Part shown: positions 45,538 through 55,929 of the stretch, one piece after another
Numbering within the stretch: the stretch's first letter is position 1
Layout of the letters: every line of letters starts with the position of its first letter
Assembly (NCBI RefSeq): GCF_025753795.1
Contig: NZ_JAOWPS010000003.1
Span: forward strand, 558,001 to 622,000
Length of the DNA stretch: 64,000 bases
Source: Mesorhizobium sp. YC-39
Lineage (GTDB): Bacteria; Pseudomonadota; Alphaproteobacteria; Rhizobiales; Rhizobiaceae
Direction of reading: 5' to 3'
Notes under the pieces: model-generated
Database searches by the model: none
The model's input: only the letters and a program-made list of their open reading frames with translations
What the model was told of the DNA's origin: nothing
Position numbers and translations under genes: made by a program

Positions 45538-46125
45538 TTAATCGTTTGCTGGGACGCGGTCGATGCGGATCACGAATAGCGTCGCCGTTCGGGCAGGCTC
45601 CAGGTGCATTTCCGGGGCATCCCATCCGATCATCAGCGTATCGAAGGGATCCAGCTTTACGGCCCCCGCGAGGCCGGCCGTGACGCTGTGGTCAACGCAC
45701 AGAATGAGCGTCGTCGCGGTCTCCGCGCGGATGTCGAGTGGAGCTGAAATGATCAGGCGTTCGACCTTGTGCGTCATCCGCCCGCGGCGGGTCATGACGT
45801 TGAGATCGGTGATTGGGCCGGCGATCAGGGATGCTTGCGTCGGCACGTCGGCCGGAAACGAAAACGGCGCCGACACCTCGGTCAGTTCCGTCGGGGCTCG
45901 GCCGGCGATGTCGAGCACGACGCCCTCGCCCCCCAGCACAGCCAGCGTGCGATCGACGCCGGCGAAGCCGGAAAATGCACCGTCGCTTTCGATGCGCGCC
46001 ATCGAAACGCGCCAGTCGAAATCGTCGAGCCCCGCGCCATCAGGCGAGACGGCGATCTCCGTCGTCGTGCCGCCGCCGTTCTTCCATGGCATGACGCGGT
46101 ATTCGGCGGCCCTGAGGATACGCAT
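45538..46125 (-). CDS. hutD: HutD family protein
   Basis: 195 residues, HutD double-cupin family (begins MRILRAAEYRVMPWKNGGGTTTEIAVSP; the MPWKNGGG block is diagnostic). HutD is linked to histidine use and thought to bind an intermediate such as formylglutamate or urocanate and to limit hut expression; no enzyme activity is established. ATG at 46125 is seven bases after the hutU stop. Last gene of hutIHGUD. Open frame upstream of 46125 overlaps hutU and is not used. Confidence 0.9.
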   Translation of the reverse strand: MRILRAAEYRVMPWKNGGGTTTEIAVSPDGAGLDDFDWRVSMARIESDGAFSGFAGVDRTLAVLGGEGVVLDIAGRAPTELTEVSAPFSFPADVPTQASLIAGPITDLNVMTRRGRMTHKVERLIISAPLDIRAETATTLILCVDHSVTAGLAGAVKLDPFDTLMIGWDAPEMHLEPARTATLFVIRIDRVPAND

Positions 46126-46132
46126 GGTCGGC

Positions 46133-47803
<1,671 letters not shown>

Positions 47804-47837
47804 GGCGTTCCCTTTTGAATGAGGTAGGCGGCGCGTG

Positions 47838-48653
47838 TCAGTTCTGCGCCCAGGCAATCGCGGTCTTCAGGATATTCTCCAGCGTGGCGCGAATCGGTGC
47901 TGCGAACGCGGCATCGTAAGGCACCGGCCAATTGTCCGGTGCGCCCTTGCCTTCGGGCTCGCGCATATAGCCGCGGTTGGAAAGCTCCATCTGCAGCGCA
48001 TGGACGCCATCTCGCGGCTGGCCGAAATGGCGTGTGATCCAGCCGCCCTTGAAGCGGCCGTTGACGACAAAACTCTCGCCGGTTCCGGCCAGGATCTCGC
48101 CGACCATGGCCTGCAAGGATGGATCCGCGCTCTTGCCGTCATTGGTGCCAAGGTTGAACACCGGCAGCGTGCCCTCGAACAGGCGCGGCAGCACCGAGCG
48201 GATCGAGTGGCAGTCGTAGAGCACGATCTGGCCGTGCCAGGCGCGCAGCCTGTCGATCTCGGCCTGCAAGGCCGCATGATAAGGCACGAAGTATTTTTCG
48301 CGGCGTTCGTCGACTTCCGATGGTCCGGGCTCTTCGCCCTCGCGATAGAGCGGATCGCCGTCGAAGGTCTCGGTCGGGCACAGGCCGGTGGTCGTCTGGC
48401 CGGGGTAGAGCGAGGCGCCGGACGGATCGCGGTTGACGTCGATGACGGTGCGCGAGATCGCGGTGTGGACGACAGTCGCGCCAAGGCCTTCGGCAAAGTC
48501 ATAGAGCTGGTCGATCCACCAGTCGCAGTCGCGACGGCCAAGCCAGGGCGAAACCAGACGGCTTTCGAGGCCGGCGAGATCGATGCCGGTGTGCGGGATC
48601 GAAACCAGCAGGGGTGCAGTGCCGCGAGTAACCGTCAGCCAGGAGTCCATCAT
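47838..48653 (-). CDS. hutG: N-formylglutamate deformylase
   Basis: 271 residues, zinc hydrolase. Converts N-formyl-L-glutamate to glutamate and formate, the last step of the five-step hut route that hutF makes possible. Features: PLLVSIPHTGIDL, VIDVNRDPSGASLYPGQTTTGLCP, IVLYDCHSIRSVLPRLFEG and LQMELSNRGYM. The start overlaps the hutH stop as ATGA; two consecutive ATG codons (48653 and 48650) are possible. Distinct from the paralogue at 15144-15923. Confidence 0.95.
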   Translation of the reverse strand: MMDSWLTVTRGTAPLLVSIPHTGIDLAGLESRLVSPWLGRRDCDWWIDQLYDFAEGLGATVVHTAISRTVIDVNRDPSGASLYPGQTTTGLCPTETFDGDPLYREGEEPGPSEVDERREKYFVPYHAALQAEIDRLRAWHGQIVLYDCHSIRSVLPRLFEGTLPVFNLGTNDGKSADPSLQAMVGEILAGTGESFVVNGRFKGGWITRHFGQPRDGVHALQMELSNRGYMREPEGKGAPDNWPVPYDAAFAAPIRATLENILKTAIAWAQN

Positions 48654-50191
48654 GCCACTCCCGAGATGGAAGGCAGCGCAACCGCGCTCGCCGCCTTCAC
48701 CGCTGCCCCACTGCGCACCATGGCGATGGCCTTTTCCATGTCGGGATGGAAATGCCGATCATTGTCGAGGTGCGGCACCTCGGCCCTCACCAGCTTGCGC
48801 ACTGCTTCGAGTGCTGCACTGGAGGCCAGGGGCGCATGGAAATCGCAGCCCTGGGCTGCGGCCAGCAATTCGATGCCGATGACGGCCGTCGCATTCTCGA
48901 CCATGCCGATTAGCCGGCGCGCCCCGTGTGCTGCCATCGAAACGTGGTCTTCCTGGTTGGCCGAGGTCGGGATCGAATCGACGCTGGCCGGATAGGCCTT
49001 CTGCTTGTTTTCGGAAACAAGTGCCGCCGCCGTCACCTGCGGGATCATGAAACCGGAATTCAGGCCGGGTTTCGGCGTGAGAAATGCCGGCATACCCGAC
49101 AGTGCCGGATCGACCAGCATGGCGACGCGACGTTCCGACAGCGAGCCGATCTCGCAAACGGCAAGCGCGATCATGTCGGCGGCGAAGGCGACAGGCTCAG
49201 CGTGGAAATTACCACCGGAAAGTGCGGTATCGTCCTCGGCGAAGATCAGCGGATTGTCGGTAACGCCATTGGCCTCGGTGCCCAGCGTGTCGGCTGCCTG
49301 GCGCAGCACGCTGAGGGCTGCACCCATCACTTGCGGCTGGCAACGCAGGCAATAAGGGTCCTGCACGCGCTCGTCGCCGACCCGGTGCGATTCACGGATG
49401 GCGCTGCCGGCCATCAGATTGCGCAGCGCTTCAGCCGTCTCGATCTGGCCACGGTGTTTGCGCAGCAGATGGATGCGCGGATCGAAGGGTGCATCGGAGC
49501 CCTTGGCCGCATCGGTCGACAGCGCGCCGGCGACCAGCGCCGACTGATAGAGAACTTCGGCCTCGAACAAAGCGGCCAGCGCATAGGCGGTCGAAAACTG
49601 CGTGCCGTTGAGCAGTGCCAGACCTTCCTTGGCGCCGAGCGTCACCGGCTCCAGCCCATGCGAGACGAAAGCGACCTTGGCCGGGAAGCGGCCATGCGGC
49701 GTGAAGCACTCGCCGACGCCGATCATCACCGCCGTCATATGCGACAACGGCGCGAGGTCGCCCGAGGCGCCAACCGAGCCTTGTGCCGGCACCACCGGGA
49801 TAACGTCGTTGGCCAGCATCGCTTCCAGCAGCTCGACGGTTTCAAGCCGCACGCCGGAGGCGCCCTGCGCCAGGCTGGCGAGCTTCAGCGCCATCATCAG
49901 CCGGGCGACCGTGACAGGCATCGGCTCGCCGACGCCGGCGGCGTGCGACAGCACGATGTTGCGCTGGAGCGTTTCGAGATCGGCGGCGGGGATGCGGACG
50001 CTGGCCAGCTTGCCGAAGCCGGTGTTGATGCCATAGACCGGCTCGCCCTTGGCGACGATACGCGCCACGGCCTCGGCGCTCGCCTTGATCTTCGGCCAGC
50101 ATGAATTGTCGAGTTTCGGCACGGCGCCGCGATAGATGGCACGCCAGTCGGCCAAGGTCGCGTTGCCCGGCTTCAGTACCAGTTCGGTCAT
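48650..50191 (-). CDS. hutH: Histidine ammonia-lyase
   Basis: 513 residues. Removes ammonia from histidine to form urocanate. The Ala-Ser-Gly that forms the MIO electrophile is seen at ~141-143 in GSVGASGDLAPLSHM, and the N-terminal catalytic loop YGINTGFGKLASV is present, as is NQEDHVSMAAHGARRL. Start overlaps the hutI stop as ATGA. First enzyme of histidine breakdown. Confidence 0.97.
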   Translation of the reverse strand: MTELVLKPGNATLADWRAIYRGAVPKLDNSCWPKIKASAEAVARIVAKGEPVYGINTGFGKLASVRIPAADLETLQRNIVLSHAAGVGEPMPVTVARLMMALKLASLAQGASGVRLETVELLEAMLANDVIPVVPAQGSVGASGDLAPLSHMTAVMIGVGECFTPHGRFPAKVAFVSHGLEPVTLGAKEGLALLNGTQFSTAYALAALFEAEVLYQSALVAGALSTDAAKGSDAPFDPRIHLLRKHRGQIETAEALRNLMAGSAIRESHRVGDERVQDPYCLRCQPQVMGAALSVLRQAADTLGTEANGVTDNPLIFAEDDTALSGGNFHAEPVAFAADMIALAVCEIGSLSERRVAMLVDPALSGMPAFLTPKPGLNSGFMIPQVTAAALVSENKQKAYPASVDSIPTSANQEDHVSMAAHGARRLIGMVENATAVIGIELLAAAQGCDFHAPLASSAALEAVRKLVRAEVPHLDNDRHFHPDMEKAIAMVRSGAAVKAASAVALPSISGVA

Positions 50192-51426
50192 TGTCCCCTC
50201 CAGATGCGGGCGTGCAGCGGATTAAAACCCATGCGGTAGACGAGTTCGGCCGGGCGCTCGATGTTCCAGATCGCCAGGTCGGCCGATTTTCCGGCCTCGA
50301 GCGTGCCGGTCTGTCCTAGCAGGCCGAGCGCGCGGGCAGCCTCGCGGGTGACGCCGGCCAGACATTCGTCGACTGTGAGGCCAAACAAGGTCGCGGCCAT
50401 GTTCATGGTCAGCAGCAGCGAGGTCAGCGGCGAGGTGCCGGGATTGTTGTCGGTGGCGACGGCCATCCTGACGCCGTGCTGACGAAACAGGGCAATCGGC
50501 GGTTTCTTGGTCTCGCGAATGAAGTAATAGGCGCCAGGCAGGATCGTCGCCACGGTGCCGGCCTTGGCCATGGCCGCCGCACCCGCCTCGTCGGTGTATT
50601 CGAGATGGTCGGCCGACAGCGCACTGTGGCGCGCGGCAAGTTCGGCGCCGTGCAGATTGGACAATTGATCGGCATGGAGCTTTACCGGCAGGCCGGCAGC
50701 CTTGGCCGCATCGAAGACGCGCGAAATCTGCTCAGGCGAAAAGGCGATGCCCTCGCAGAACCCATCGACGGCATCGGCCAAACCCTCGGCGGCGACCGCC
50801 GGAAGAATTTCGTTTGCGACCAGATCGACAAAAGCGTCCTTGTCGCCTTTCGCTTCGGGCGGCAGCGCATGGGCGCCGAGGAAACTCGTCCTGACCGTCA
50901 CCGGCCGCTCTTCGCTCAACCGCCGTGCGGCGCGCAGCGACTTCTTCTCATTGTCACGATCGAGGCCGTAGCCCGACTTGATCTCGACAGTGGTGACGCC
51001 TTCGGCAATCAGCGCATCGAGACGCGGCAATGACTGCGCGACCAGCTCGTCCTCGCTGGCAGCGCGTAACGCCTTGACCGAAGAGACGATGCCACCGCCA
51101 GCCCTGGCGACCTCTTCATAGGTGGCGCCGGCGAGCCGCATCTCGAATTCGTTGGCGCGGTTGCCGGCATGGACAAGATGCGTGTGGCAGTCGATCAGGC
51201 CGGGCGTGATCCAGCGGCCTTCGCAGTCGATGGTGTCGGCACCCTCACTGAAAGGGGCAGGCATGTCGGCTTCGGGACCGGCATAGTCGATCACCCCGTC
51301 ACGGGCGGCGACCGCGCCCTTTTCGACGATGCCCAGCCCGGCCGCGCTTTCAGCCATGGTTGCGAGTCGCGCATTGCGCCACAGGCGAAGGCCCCCTGCC
51401 CGGCTTTTGTTCGCTGCCGCCATCAT
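50188..51426 (-). CDS. hutI: Imidazolonepropionase
   Basis: 412 residues, amidohydrolase superfamily. Opens the ring of imidazolonepropionate to N-formimidoylglutamate. Metal ligands in DCHTHLVHAGNRANEFE, VEIKSGYGLD and KLHADQLSNLHG; ATDNNPGTSPLTS near the C-terminus. First gene of the minus-strand hutIHGUD operon; two adjacent ATG codons at 51426 and 51423. Its upstream region carries the shared HutC-type palindrome. Confidence 0.96.
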   Translation of the reverse strand: MMAAANKSRAGGLRLWRNARLATMAESAAGLGIVEKGAVAARDGVIDYAGPEADMPAPFSEGADTIDCEGRWITPGLIDCHTHLVHAGNRANEFEMRLAGATYEEVARAGGGIVSSVKALRAASEDELVAQSLPRLDALIAEGVTTVEIKSGYGLDRDNEKKSLRAARRLSEERPVTVRTSFLGAHALPPEAKGDKDAFVDLVANEILPAVAAEGLADAVDGFCEGIAFSPEQISRVFDAAKAAGLPVKLHADQLSNLHGAELAARHSALSADHLEYTDEAGAAAMAKAGTVATILPGAYYFIRETKKPPIALFRQHGVRMAVATDNNPGTSPLTSLLLTMNMAATLFGLTVDECLAGVTREAARALGLLGQTGTLEAGKSADLAIWNIERPAELVYRMGFNPLHARIWRGQ

Positions 51427-51440
51427 CTTTTCCGTTTCAA

Positions 51441-51469
51441 TTGATGGCTATTATGTATATACATATTGA
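51441..51469 (+). promoter_or_regulatory. hut divergent promoter with HutC-type operator
   Basis: TATGTATATACATA at 51452-51465 is a perfect 14-bp palindrome containing the TGTATATACA core known for HutC. It sits inside the 17-bp spacer of a plus-strand promoter, TTGATG (51441-51446) / TATTGA (51464-51469), upstream of hutF, and 26 bp before hutI on the other strand. One repressor site can therefore control both arms, with urocanate as the expected inducer. Confidence 0.8.
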
Positions 51470-51520
51470 GACGCGACGCAAGTACCATCGTCGCCCACGC
51501 ATTCGGATTCGGAGAAAAAA

Positions 51521-52873
51521 GTGACGGCGATCTTTGCGGAACAGGCGCTGCTGCCCGAGGGCTGGCACGGCAATGTGCGGATCACGATGGGCGGCGGCCT
51601 TATCGACGCGGTCGAGCCGGGTGCGGCGGCGCAAGCTGGCGATGAGCGGCACGCCATCGTCCTTCCCGGCATGCCGAACCTGCACAGCCACGCCTTCCAG
51701 CGCGGCATGGCCGGCCTTGCCGAATTGCGCGGCCCTTCATCAGATAGTTTCTGGAGCTGGCGCGAGGTGATGTACCGTTTCGCGCTGTCGATGACGCCGG
51801 ACCAGGTCGAGGCGGTCGCAGCACAGCTCTATGTCGAGATGCTGGAGGCCGGGTTCTCGCGCGTCGGCGAATTCCACTACCTTCATCATGACCGCGATGG
51901 AAAACCTTACGCCAACATCGCCGAGATGGCCGAGCGCATTGCTGCAGCGGCCGCCGACACAGGCATCGGCCTGACGCTGCTGCCGGTGTTCTATGCGCAC
52001 TCCGCCTTCGGCGGTGCCGCGCCCAATGAGGGCCAGCGCCGATTCATCAATGATGTGAATCGGTTCTCGCTGCTGCTTGAGAAAAGCCGGCAGTGTGTTC
52101 GCGCATTGAATCAGCCTGTCGTCGGCGTTGCGCCGCACAGCCTGCGCGCCGCGACCCCCGACGAACTTGCCGCGGTTGCCGCCATGGCGCCTGACGGACC
52201 GATCCACATCCACGTTGCCGAGCAAGTGAAAGAAGTCGAGGACTGCCTTGCCTGGTCGGGCGCGCGGCCGGTCGAATGGCTGCTTGCCAATGCCGGGGTC
52301 GACAAGCGCTGGTGCCTGATCCACGCCACCCATATGACGGAAGCCGAGACGATTGCAATGGCCAAGAGCGGCGCTATCGCCGGTCTCTGCCCGATCACCG
52401 AGGCCAATCTCGGCGACGGCACCTTCGCCGCGCTGCAGTTCAGAGATCATGGCGGCCGCTTCGGCGTCGGTTCCGATTCCAATGTGCTGATCGGCCTGCC
52501 GGACGAGCTCAGGCAGCTCGAATATTCGCAGCGCCTCGCCCACCGCGCCCGCAATGTGCTGGCAGTCGCCGGCGGCTCGACCGGCCGCGCGCTGTTCGAT
52601 GCGGCACTCGACGGCGGCGGTGCCGCTCTTGGCGCCGGTCCGTCGCGGATAGCTGCTGGTGCATCTGCCGATTTCGTCTCGCTCGATGCCAACCACCCCT
52701 CGCTATCCGGCAAGACCGGGGACGCGATCCTCGACGCCTGGATCTTCGCCAACGGCACCAAGGTCGATTGCGTCTGGGTGCATGGCACAAAACTGGTCAG
52801 TGGCGGCAGGCATGCAAGGCGCGATGCCGTTGCCGAGCGCTTTCGCTCCGTGATGACGGCGCTTTCGGCATGA
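51521..52873 (+). CDS. hutF: Formimidoylglutamate deiminase
   Basis: 450 residues, amidohydrolase superfamily (ATZ/TRZ type). Converts N-formimidoyl-L-glutamate to N-formylglutamate plus ammonia, feeding hutG. Metal ligands in MPNLHSHAFQRGMAG, IHIHVAEQ (HVAEQ) and IHATHMT, with GVGSDSNVLIG late. GTG start with GGAG six bases upstream. Its stop overlaps hutC (ATGA). Presence of hutF with hutG defines the five-enzyme variant of the pathway. Confidence 0.96.
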   Translation: MTAIFAEQALLPEGWHGNVRITMGGGLIDAVEPGAAAQAGDERHAIVLPGMPNLHSHAFQRGMAGLAELRGPSSDSFWSWREVMYRFALSMTPDQVEAVAAQLYVEMLEAGFSRVGEFHYLHHDRDGKPYANIAEMAERIAAAAADTGIGLTLLPVFYAHSAFGGAAPNEGQRRFINDVNRFSLLLEKSRQCVRALNQPVVGVAPHSLRAATPDELAAVAAMAPDGPIHIHVAEQVKEVEDCLAWSGARPVEWLLANAGVDKRWCLIHATHMTEAETIAMAKSGAIAGLCPITEANLGDGTFAALQFRDHGGRFGVGSDSNVLIGLPDELRQLEYSQRLAHRARNVLAVAGGSTGRALFDAALDGGGAALGAGPSRIAAGASADFVSLDANHPSLSGKTGDAILDAWIFANGTKVDCVWVHGTKLVSGGRHARRDAVAERFRSVMTALSA

Positions 52874-53616
52874 GCATCATCGAGACTGTTGAAGCGGAAG
52901 GCAGCGAGGCTGTCTCGCTGCACCAGCGCATCCTGTCCGATATCAGCGAGAAGATCCTGTCCGGCGCCTGGGCGCCCGGCCACCGCATTCCGTTCGAGCA
53001 TGAACTGACCGCCGAGTACAAGTGTTCGCGCATGACGGTGAACAAGGCGCTGTCGCAGCTTGCCAAGGCCGGGCTGATCGAACGCCGCCGCCGTTCGGGC
53101 AGCTTTGTGCGCCGGCCGCAGTCGCAGGCCGCGGTGCTGGAAATCCATGACATCAGGATCGAGGTCGAGGCGCTTGGACTTCCCTATCGCTATCAAAGGC
53201 TGGAGCGGCTGCAGCGCCGCAGCAGCGCTGAGGACCGCATGCTGCTGGAACTTGCCACTTCAGGGCCGGTGCTGGCGCTGGAGGGCTTGCATTTCGCGGG
53301 ACGGCGGCCATTTGCGCATGAACGACGGCTGATCAACCTGGCCGCCGTCGCGGAAGCCGGCGAGGAAGAGTTTCTCGACATCGCGGCCGGGCCGTGGCTG
53401 ATCGGGCGTGTGCCGTGGAGCGAAGCCGAGCACCGCATCCGCGCCATCGCCGCCGACGATCATATCGCCGATGCCCTCGACATCGAGCCCGGCGCGCCGT
53501 GCCTGGTGGTAGAGCGGCGGACATGGAGCGCCGAGCACCCGGTGACGCATGTGCGCTTTACCTATCCGGCGGAGAGCCACACGCTGGTGGCGCGGTTCAG
53601 GCCGTCGCAGGGGTGA
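52870..53616 (+). CDS. hutC: Histidine utilization repressor
   Basis: 248 residues, GntR family, HutC subgroup. Winged helix at ~18-80 (LHQRILSDISEKILSGAWAPGHRIPFEHELTAEYKCSRMTVNKALSQLAKAGLIERRRRSGSFV) and a UTRA ligand domain at ~95-240 (ALEGLHFAGRRPFAHERRLINL, CLVVERRTWSAEHPVTHVRFTYP). Binds urocanate, which releases it from DNA. The ATG overlaps the hutF stop. Open frame upstream of 52870 is a shadow inside hutF. Represses both hut arms through the palindrome at 51452. Confidence 0.95.
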   Translation: MSIIETVEAEGSEAVSLHQRILSDISEKILSGAWAPGHRIPFEHELTAEYKCSRMTVNKALSQLAKAGLIERRRRSGSFVRRPQSQAAVLEIHDIRIEVEALGLPYRYQRLERLQRRSSAEDRMLLELATSGPVLALEGLHFAGRRPFAHERRLINLAAVAEAGEEEFLDIAAGPWLIGRVPWSEAEHRIRAIAADDHIADALDIEPGAPCLVVERRTWSAEHPVTHVRFTYPAESHTLVARFRPSQG

Positions 53617-53643
53617 TTACCCTCCCCCCAAGGGGAAGGGTAA
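53617..53643. terminator. Hairpin between convergent hutC and RidA gene
   Basis: TTACCCTCCCC and GGGGAAGGGTAA form an inverted repeat with one bulge immediately after the hutC stop and 10 bp before the end of the convergent RidA-family gene. It can serve as a bidirectional transcription terminator although no T-tract follows. Its GGGGAAGGGTAAGAGCCGCGCC flank resembles the right end of the palindromic repeat at 34499-34666, so it may be a decayed copy. Confidence 0.45.
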
Positions 53644-53653
53644 GAGCCGCGCC

Positions 53654-53998
53654 TCAGATCGCCGCCGTGACGATAATCTCGACCAGATATTCCGGGCCGG
53701 CGAGCTTGGCCTCGCCAGTGGCGCGCGCCGGCGTGTGGCCCTGCGGCACCCACTTGTCCCATTCCGCGTTCATCTCGGAAAAAGTGCTCATATCGGCCAG
53801 CCAGATGATCGCCTGCAGGATCTTGGTCTTGTCGGTGCCGGCCTTGGCCAGCAATTCATCGATGGCCGCCAGGATGTCCCTGGTCTGGGATGCGACATTG
53901 CCGCCCGGTTCGCCGACCTGGCCCGCCAGATAGACGGTGTTGCCGTGGATGACGATCTGGCTCATGCGCGGGCCAACATCGATGCGACGAATGCTCAT
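53654..53998 (-). CDS. RidA family protein, non-canonical
   Basis: 114 residues of the RidA/YER057c/UK114 family (VYLAGQVGE, QTRDILAAIDELLAKAGTDKTKILQAIIWLADMSTFSEMNAEWDKWV, TPARATGEAKLA). Archetypal RidA hydrolyses reactive enamines or imines; the key Arg near the end (position 105 of the E. coli protein) aligns here with the AKLAG segment and appears to be absent, as in several Rid subfamilies without that activity. Small cytosolic trimer expected. Not coupled to hut genes: convergent with hutC and divergent from the zinc transporter. Confidence 0.85.
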   Translation of the reverse strand: MSIRRIDVGPRMSQIVIHGNTVYLAGQVGEPGGNVASQTRDILAAIDELLAKAGTDKTKILQAIIWLADMSTFSEMNAEWDKWVPQGHTPARATGEAKLAGPEYLVEIIVTAAI

Positions 53999-54150
53999 TG
54001 GGCGTTTCCTTCTTTTGTCGGTTGCGCCTCTTTAGAGTCGCTGCTGGCTTCGGGCAAGGCCGGCTGAGGGAATCCCCTTGAGCCACAGGCGCAAGGCAAA
54101 AGGTACACGGCAAATTGAACCTGGCGTCGTAATTCCGCCGAATTGGCTTG

Positions 54151-54179
54151 TTGACTAATGTAATAACATCACATATCGA
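54151..54179 (+). promoter_or_regulatory. Zinc transporter promoter with Zur-like box
   Basis: TTGACT (54151-54156), 17-bp spacer, TATCGA (54174-54179). The spacer contains ATGTAATAACAT (54158-54169), an inverted repeat with one mismatched pair that resembles the alphaproteobacterial Zur site (core TGTTATAACA). Placement between the promoter boxes fits zinc-dependent repression of the importer starting at 54224. Confidence 0.6.
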
Positions 54180-54223
54180 CTCGACTTCCCTGGTTTCGCG
54201 GACCGCCGCTCACGGATCGTCTG

Positions 54224-55027
54224 ATGATCAATGCCTGCCTGACCTTCCGCGACCTGACGCTGGGCTACAACAGCCATCCGGCCATCCATCATCTCGACGG
54301 CACCATCCGCAAGGGCTCGTTGACCGCAGTCGTCGGCGCCAATGGCTCGGGCAAGTCGACGTTGATGAAAGGAATCGTCGGCGTTCTCAAGCCGATGGCC
54401 GGCGCCGTCATACGGGCGCCCGGCGTGCGTGCCGCCTATCTGCCGCAGCAGTCGGAGCTTGACCGCTCCTTTCCGGCCCGGGTCGTTGATCTGGTTTCGC
54501 TCGGCCTGTGGCCACGGCGCGGACTGCTCGGCCGCTATACCAAGGAAGATCGCGATTCGGTCAGCCAGGCGCTGATGGCGGTTGGGCTCGGCGGCTTCGA
54601 GAAGCGGCCGATCGACACGCTGTCGGGCGGCCAGTTGCAGCGTACGCTGTTTGCCCGCGTGCTGCTGCAGGACGCCGACCTCATCCTGCTCGACGAGCCG
54701 TTCAACGCGGTCGATTCAAAGACGGTCGGTGATCTCATAGCCTTGATCAAGCGCTGGCATGGCGAGGAGCGCACCGTCATGGTCGTCGTCCACGACCTCG
54801 ATCTGGTGCGGCAGAATTTTCCCGAAACGCTGCTGCTCGCACGCCAGCCGATTGCCTGGGGCGAGACCAGGGAAACGCTGAAGCCGGAAAACTTGCTGCG
54901 CGCCCGTCGCTTCCACGAAGCCTGGGAAGAGAACGCGCCATGGTGCGAACCCGACAGCCACGATCACGACCACCCCCACGCTCATGACCATGATCACCAT
55001 CACGGTGCTGGACCGAGGGCGGCGTGA
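54224..55027 (+). CDS. znuC: Metal ABC transporter ATPase, ZnuC/AztA-like
   Basis: 267 residues. Walker A GANGSGKSTL at ~40, signature LSGGQLQRTLFARVL, Walker B LILLDEPFNAVD, and a switch region VVVHDLDLV. The C-terminal ~25 residues are His/Asp-rich (DSHDHDHPHAHDHDHHHG), a metal-binding tail that favours zinc. Energises import with the permease and binding protein that follow. The TGA overlaps the permease ATG. Zur-like site upstream. Manganese cannot be excluded. Confidence 0.9.
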   Translation: MINACLTFRDLTLGYNSHPAIHHLDGTIRKGSLTAVVGANGSGKSTLMKGIVGVLKPMAGAVIRAPGVRAAYLPQQSELDRSFPARVVDLVSLGLWPRRGLLGRYTKEDRDSVSQALMAVGLGGFEKRPIDTLSGGQLQRTLFARVLLQDADLILLDEPFNAVDSKTVGDLIALIKRWHGEERTVMVVVHDLDLVRQNFPETLLLARQPIAWGETRETLKPENLLRARRFHEAWEENAPWCEPDSHDHDHPHAHDHDHHHGAGPRAA

Positions 55028-55902
55028 TGGACATGCTCTACGGCCTCTTCATCGCCCCTTTCGCCGATTTCGCCTTCATGCAGCGGGCGTTGATCGGCTC
55101 GTTGATGCTGTCGCTCGGCGCCTGCCCGGTCGGCGTCTTCCTGATGCTGAGGCGCATGAGTCTGTCGGGCGACGCCATGGCGCACGCCATCCTGCCGGGT
55201 GCCGCCGCCGGCTTCCTGCTCTATGGGCTGGAAATCCTGCCGATGACCATTGGCGGCCTGATAGCCGGCATCATCGTGGCGCTCGGCGCCGGTGCAGTTT
55301 CGCGCTTCACCATCCAGCGCGAGGATGCCTCGATGGCGGCCTTCTATCTGATTTCGCTCGCCATCGGCGTGCTGATGGTGTCGATCCGCGGCTCCAGTGT
55401 CGATCTCATGCATGTGCTGTTCGGCACGGTGCTGGCGCTCAACAACGAGGCGCTGGCGCTGATCGGCGGCATCGTCGCGGTGACGCTGGTCAGCCTTGCC
55501 ATTTTCTGGCGGGCGCTGGTCGCCGAATGTCTCGATCCGCTGTTCCTGCGCTCGGTCAGCCGGCTGGGCAGCCCGGTGCATTTCATCTTTCTCGGCCTTG
55601 TCGTGCTCAACCTCGTCGGCGGCTTCCAGGCGCTCGGCACGCTGCTTTCGGTCGGTCTGATGATGCTGCCGGCAGCGGCGGCCCGCTTCTGGACCGCTCG
55701 CGTCGAGCCGATGTGCGTGCTGGCGGTGGTAATCGGCTTTGCCTCCTGCATTGCCGGACTGCTTTTGTCCTATCACGCGTCGCTGCCGTCCGGCCCGGCC
55801 ATCATCCTGTCCGCCGGCGTCGTTTATTTCGCCTCGATCCTGTTTGGCACGCGCGGCATTCTGCGCGCCCGCATCATCCATCACCGCCACAGAACCGCCT
55901 GA
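55027..55902 (+). CDS. znuB: Metal ABC transporter permease, ZnuB/AztB-like
   Basis: 291 residues, ABC-3 family permease with about eight to nine membrane helices (SLMLSLGACPVGVFLML, GAAAGFLLYGLEILPMTIGGLIAGIIVALGAG, ALALIGGIVAVTLVSLAIFW, GTLLSVGLMMLPAAAARF). The conserved block MSLSGDAMAHAILPGAA near residue 45 is the family signature. ATG 55027 overlaps the ATPase stop as TGATG (a GTG one codon upstream is also in frame). Forms the channel for zinc or another divalent metal. Confidence 0.92.
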   Translation: MDMLYGLFIAPFADFAFMQRALIGSLMLSLGACPVGVFLMLRRMSLSGDAMAHAILPGAAAGFLLYGLEILPMTIGGLIAGIIVALGAGAVSRFTIQREDASMAAFYLISLAIGVLMVSIRGSSVDLMHVLFGTVLALNNEALALIGGIVAVTLVSLAIFWRALVAECLDPLFLRSVSRLGSPVHFIFLGLVVLNLVGGFQALGTLLSVGLMMLPAAAARFWTARVEPMCVLAVVIGFASCIAGLLLSYHASLPSGPAIILSAGVVYFASILFGTRGILRARIIHHRHRTA

Positions 55903-55929
55903 TCCCCAACCCTGAAGGAGACCTGCCCA

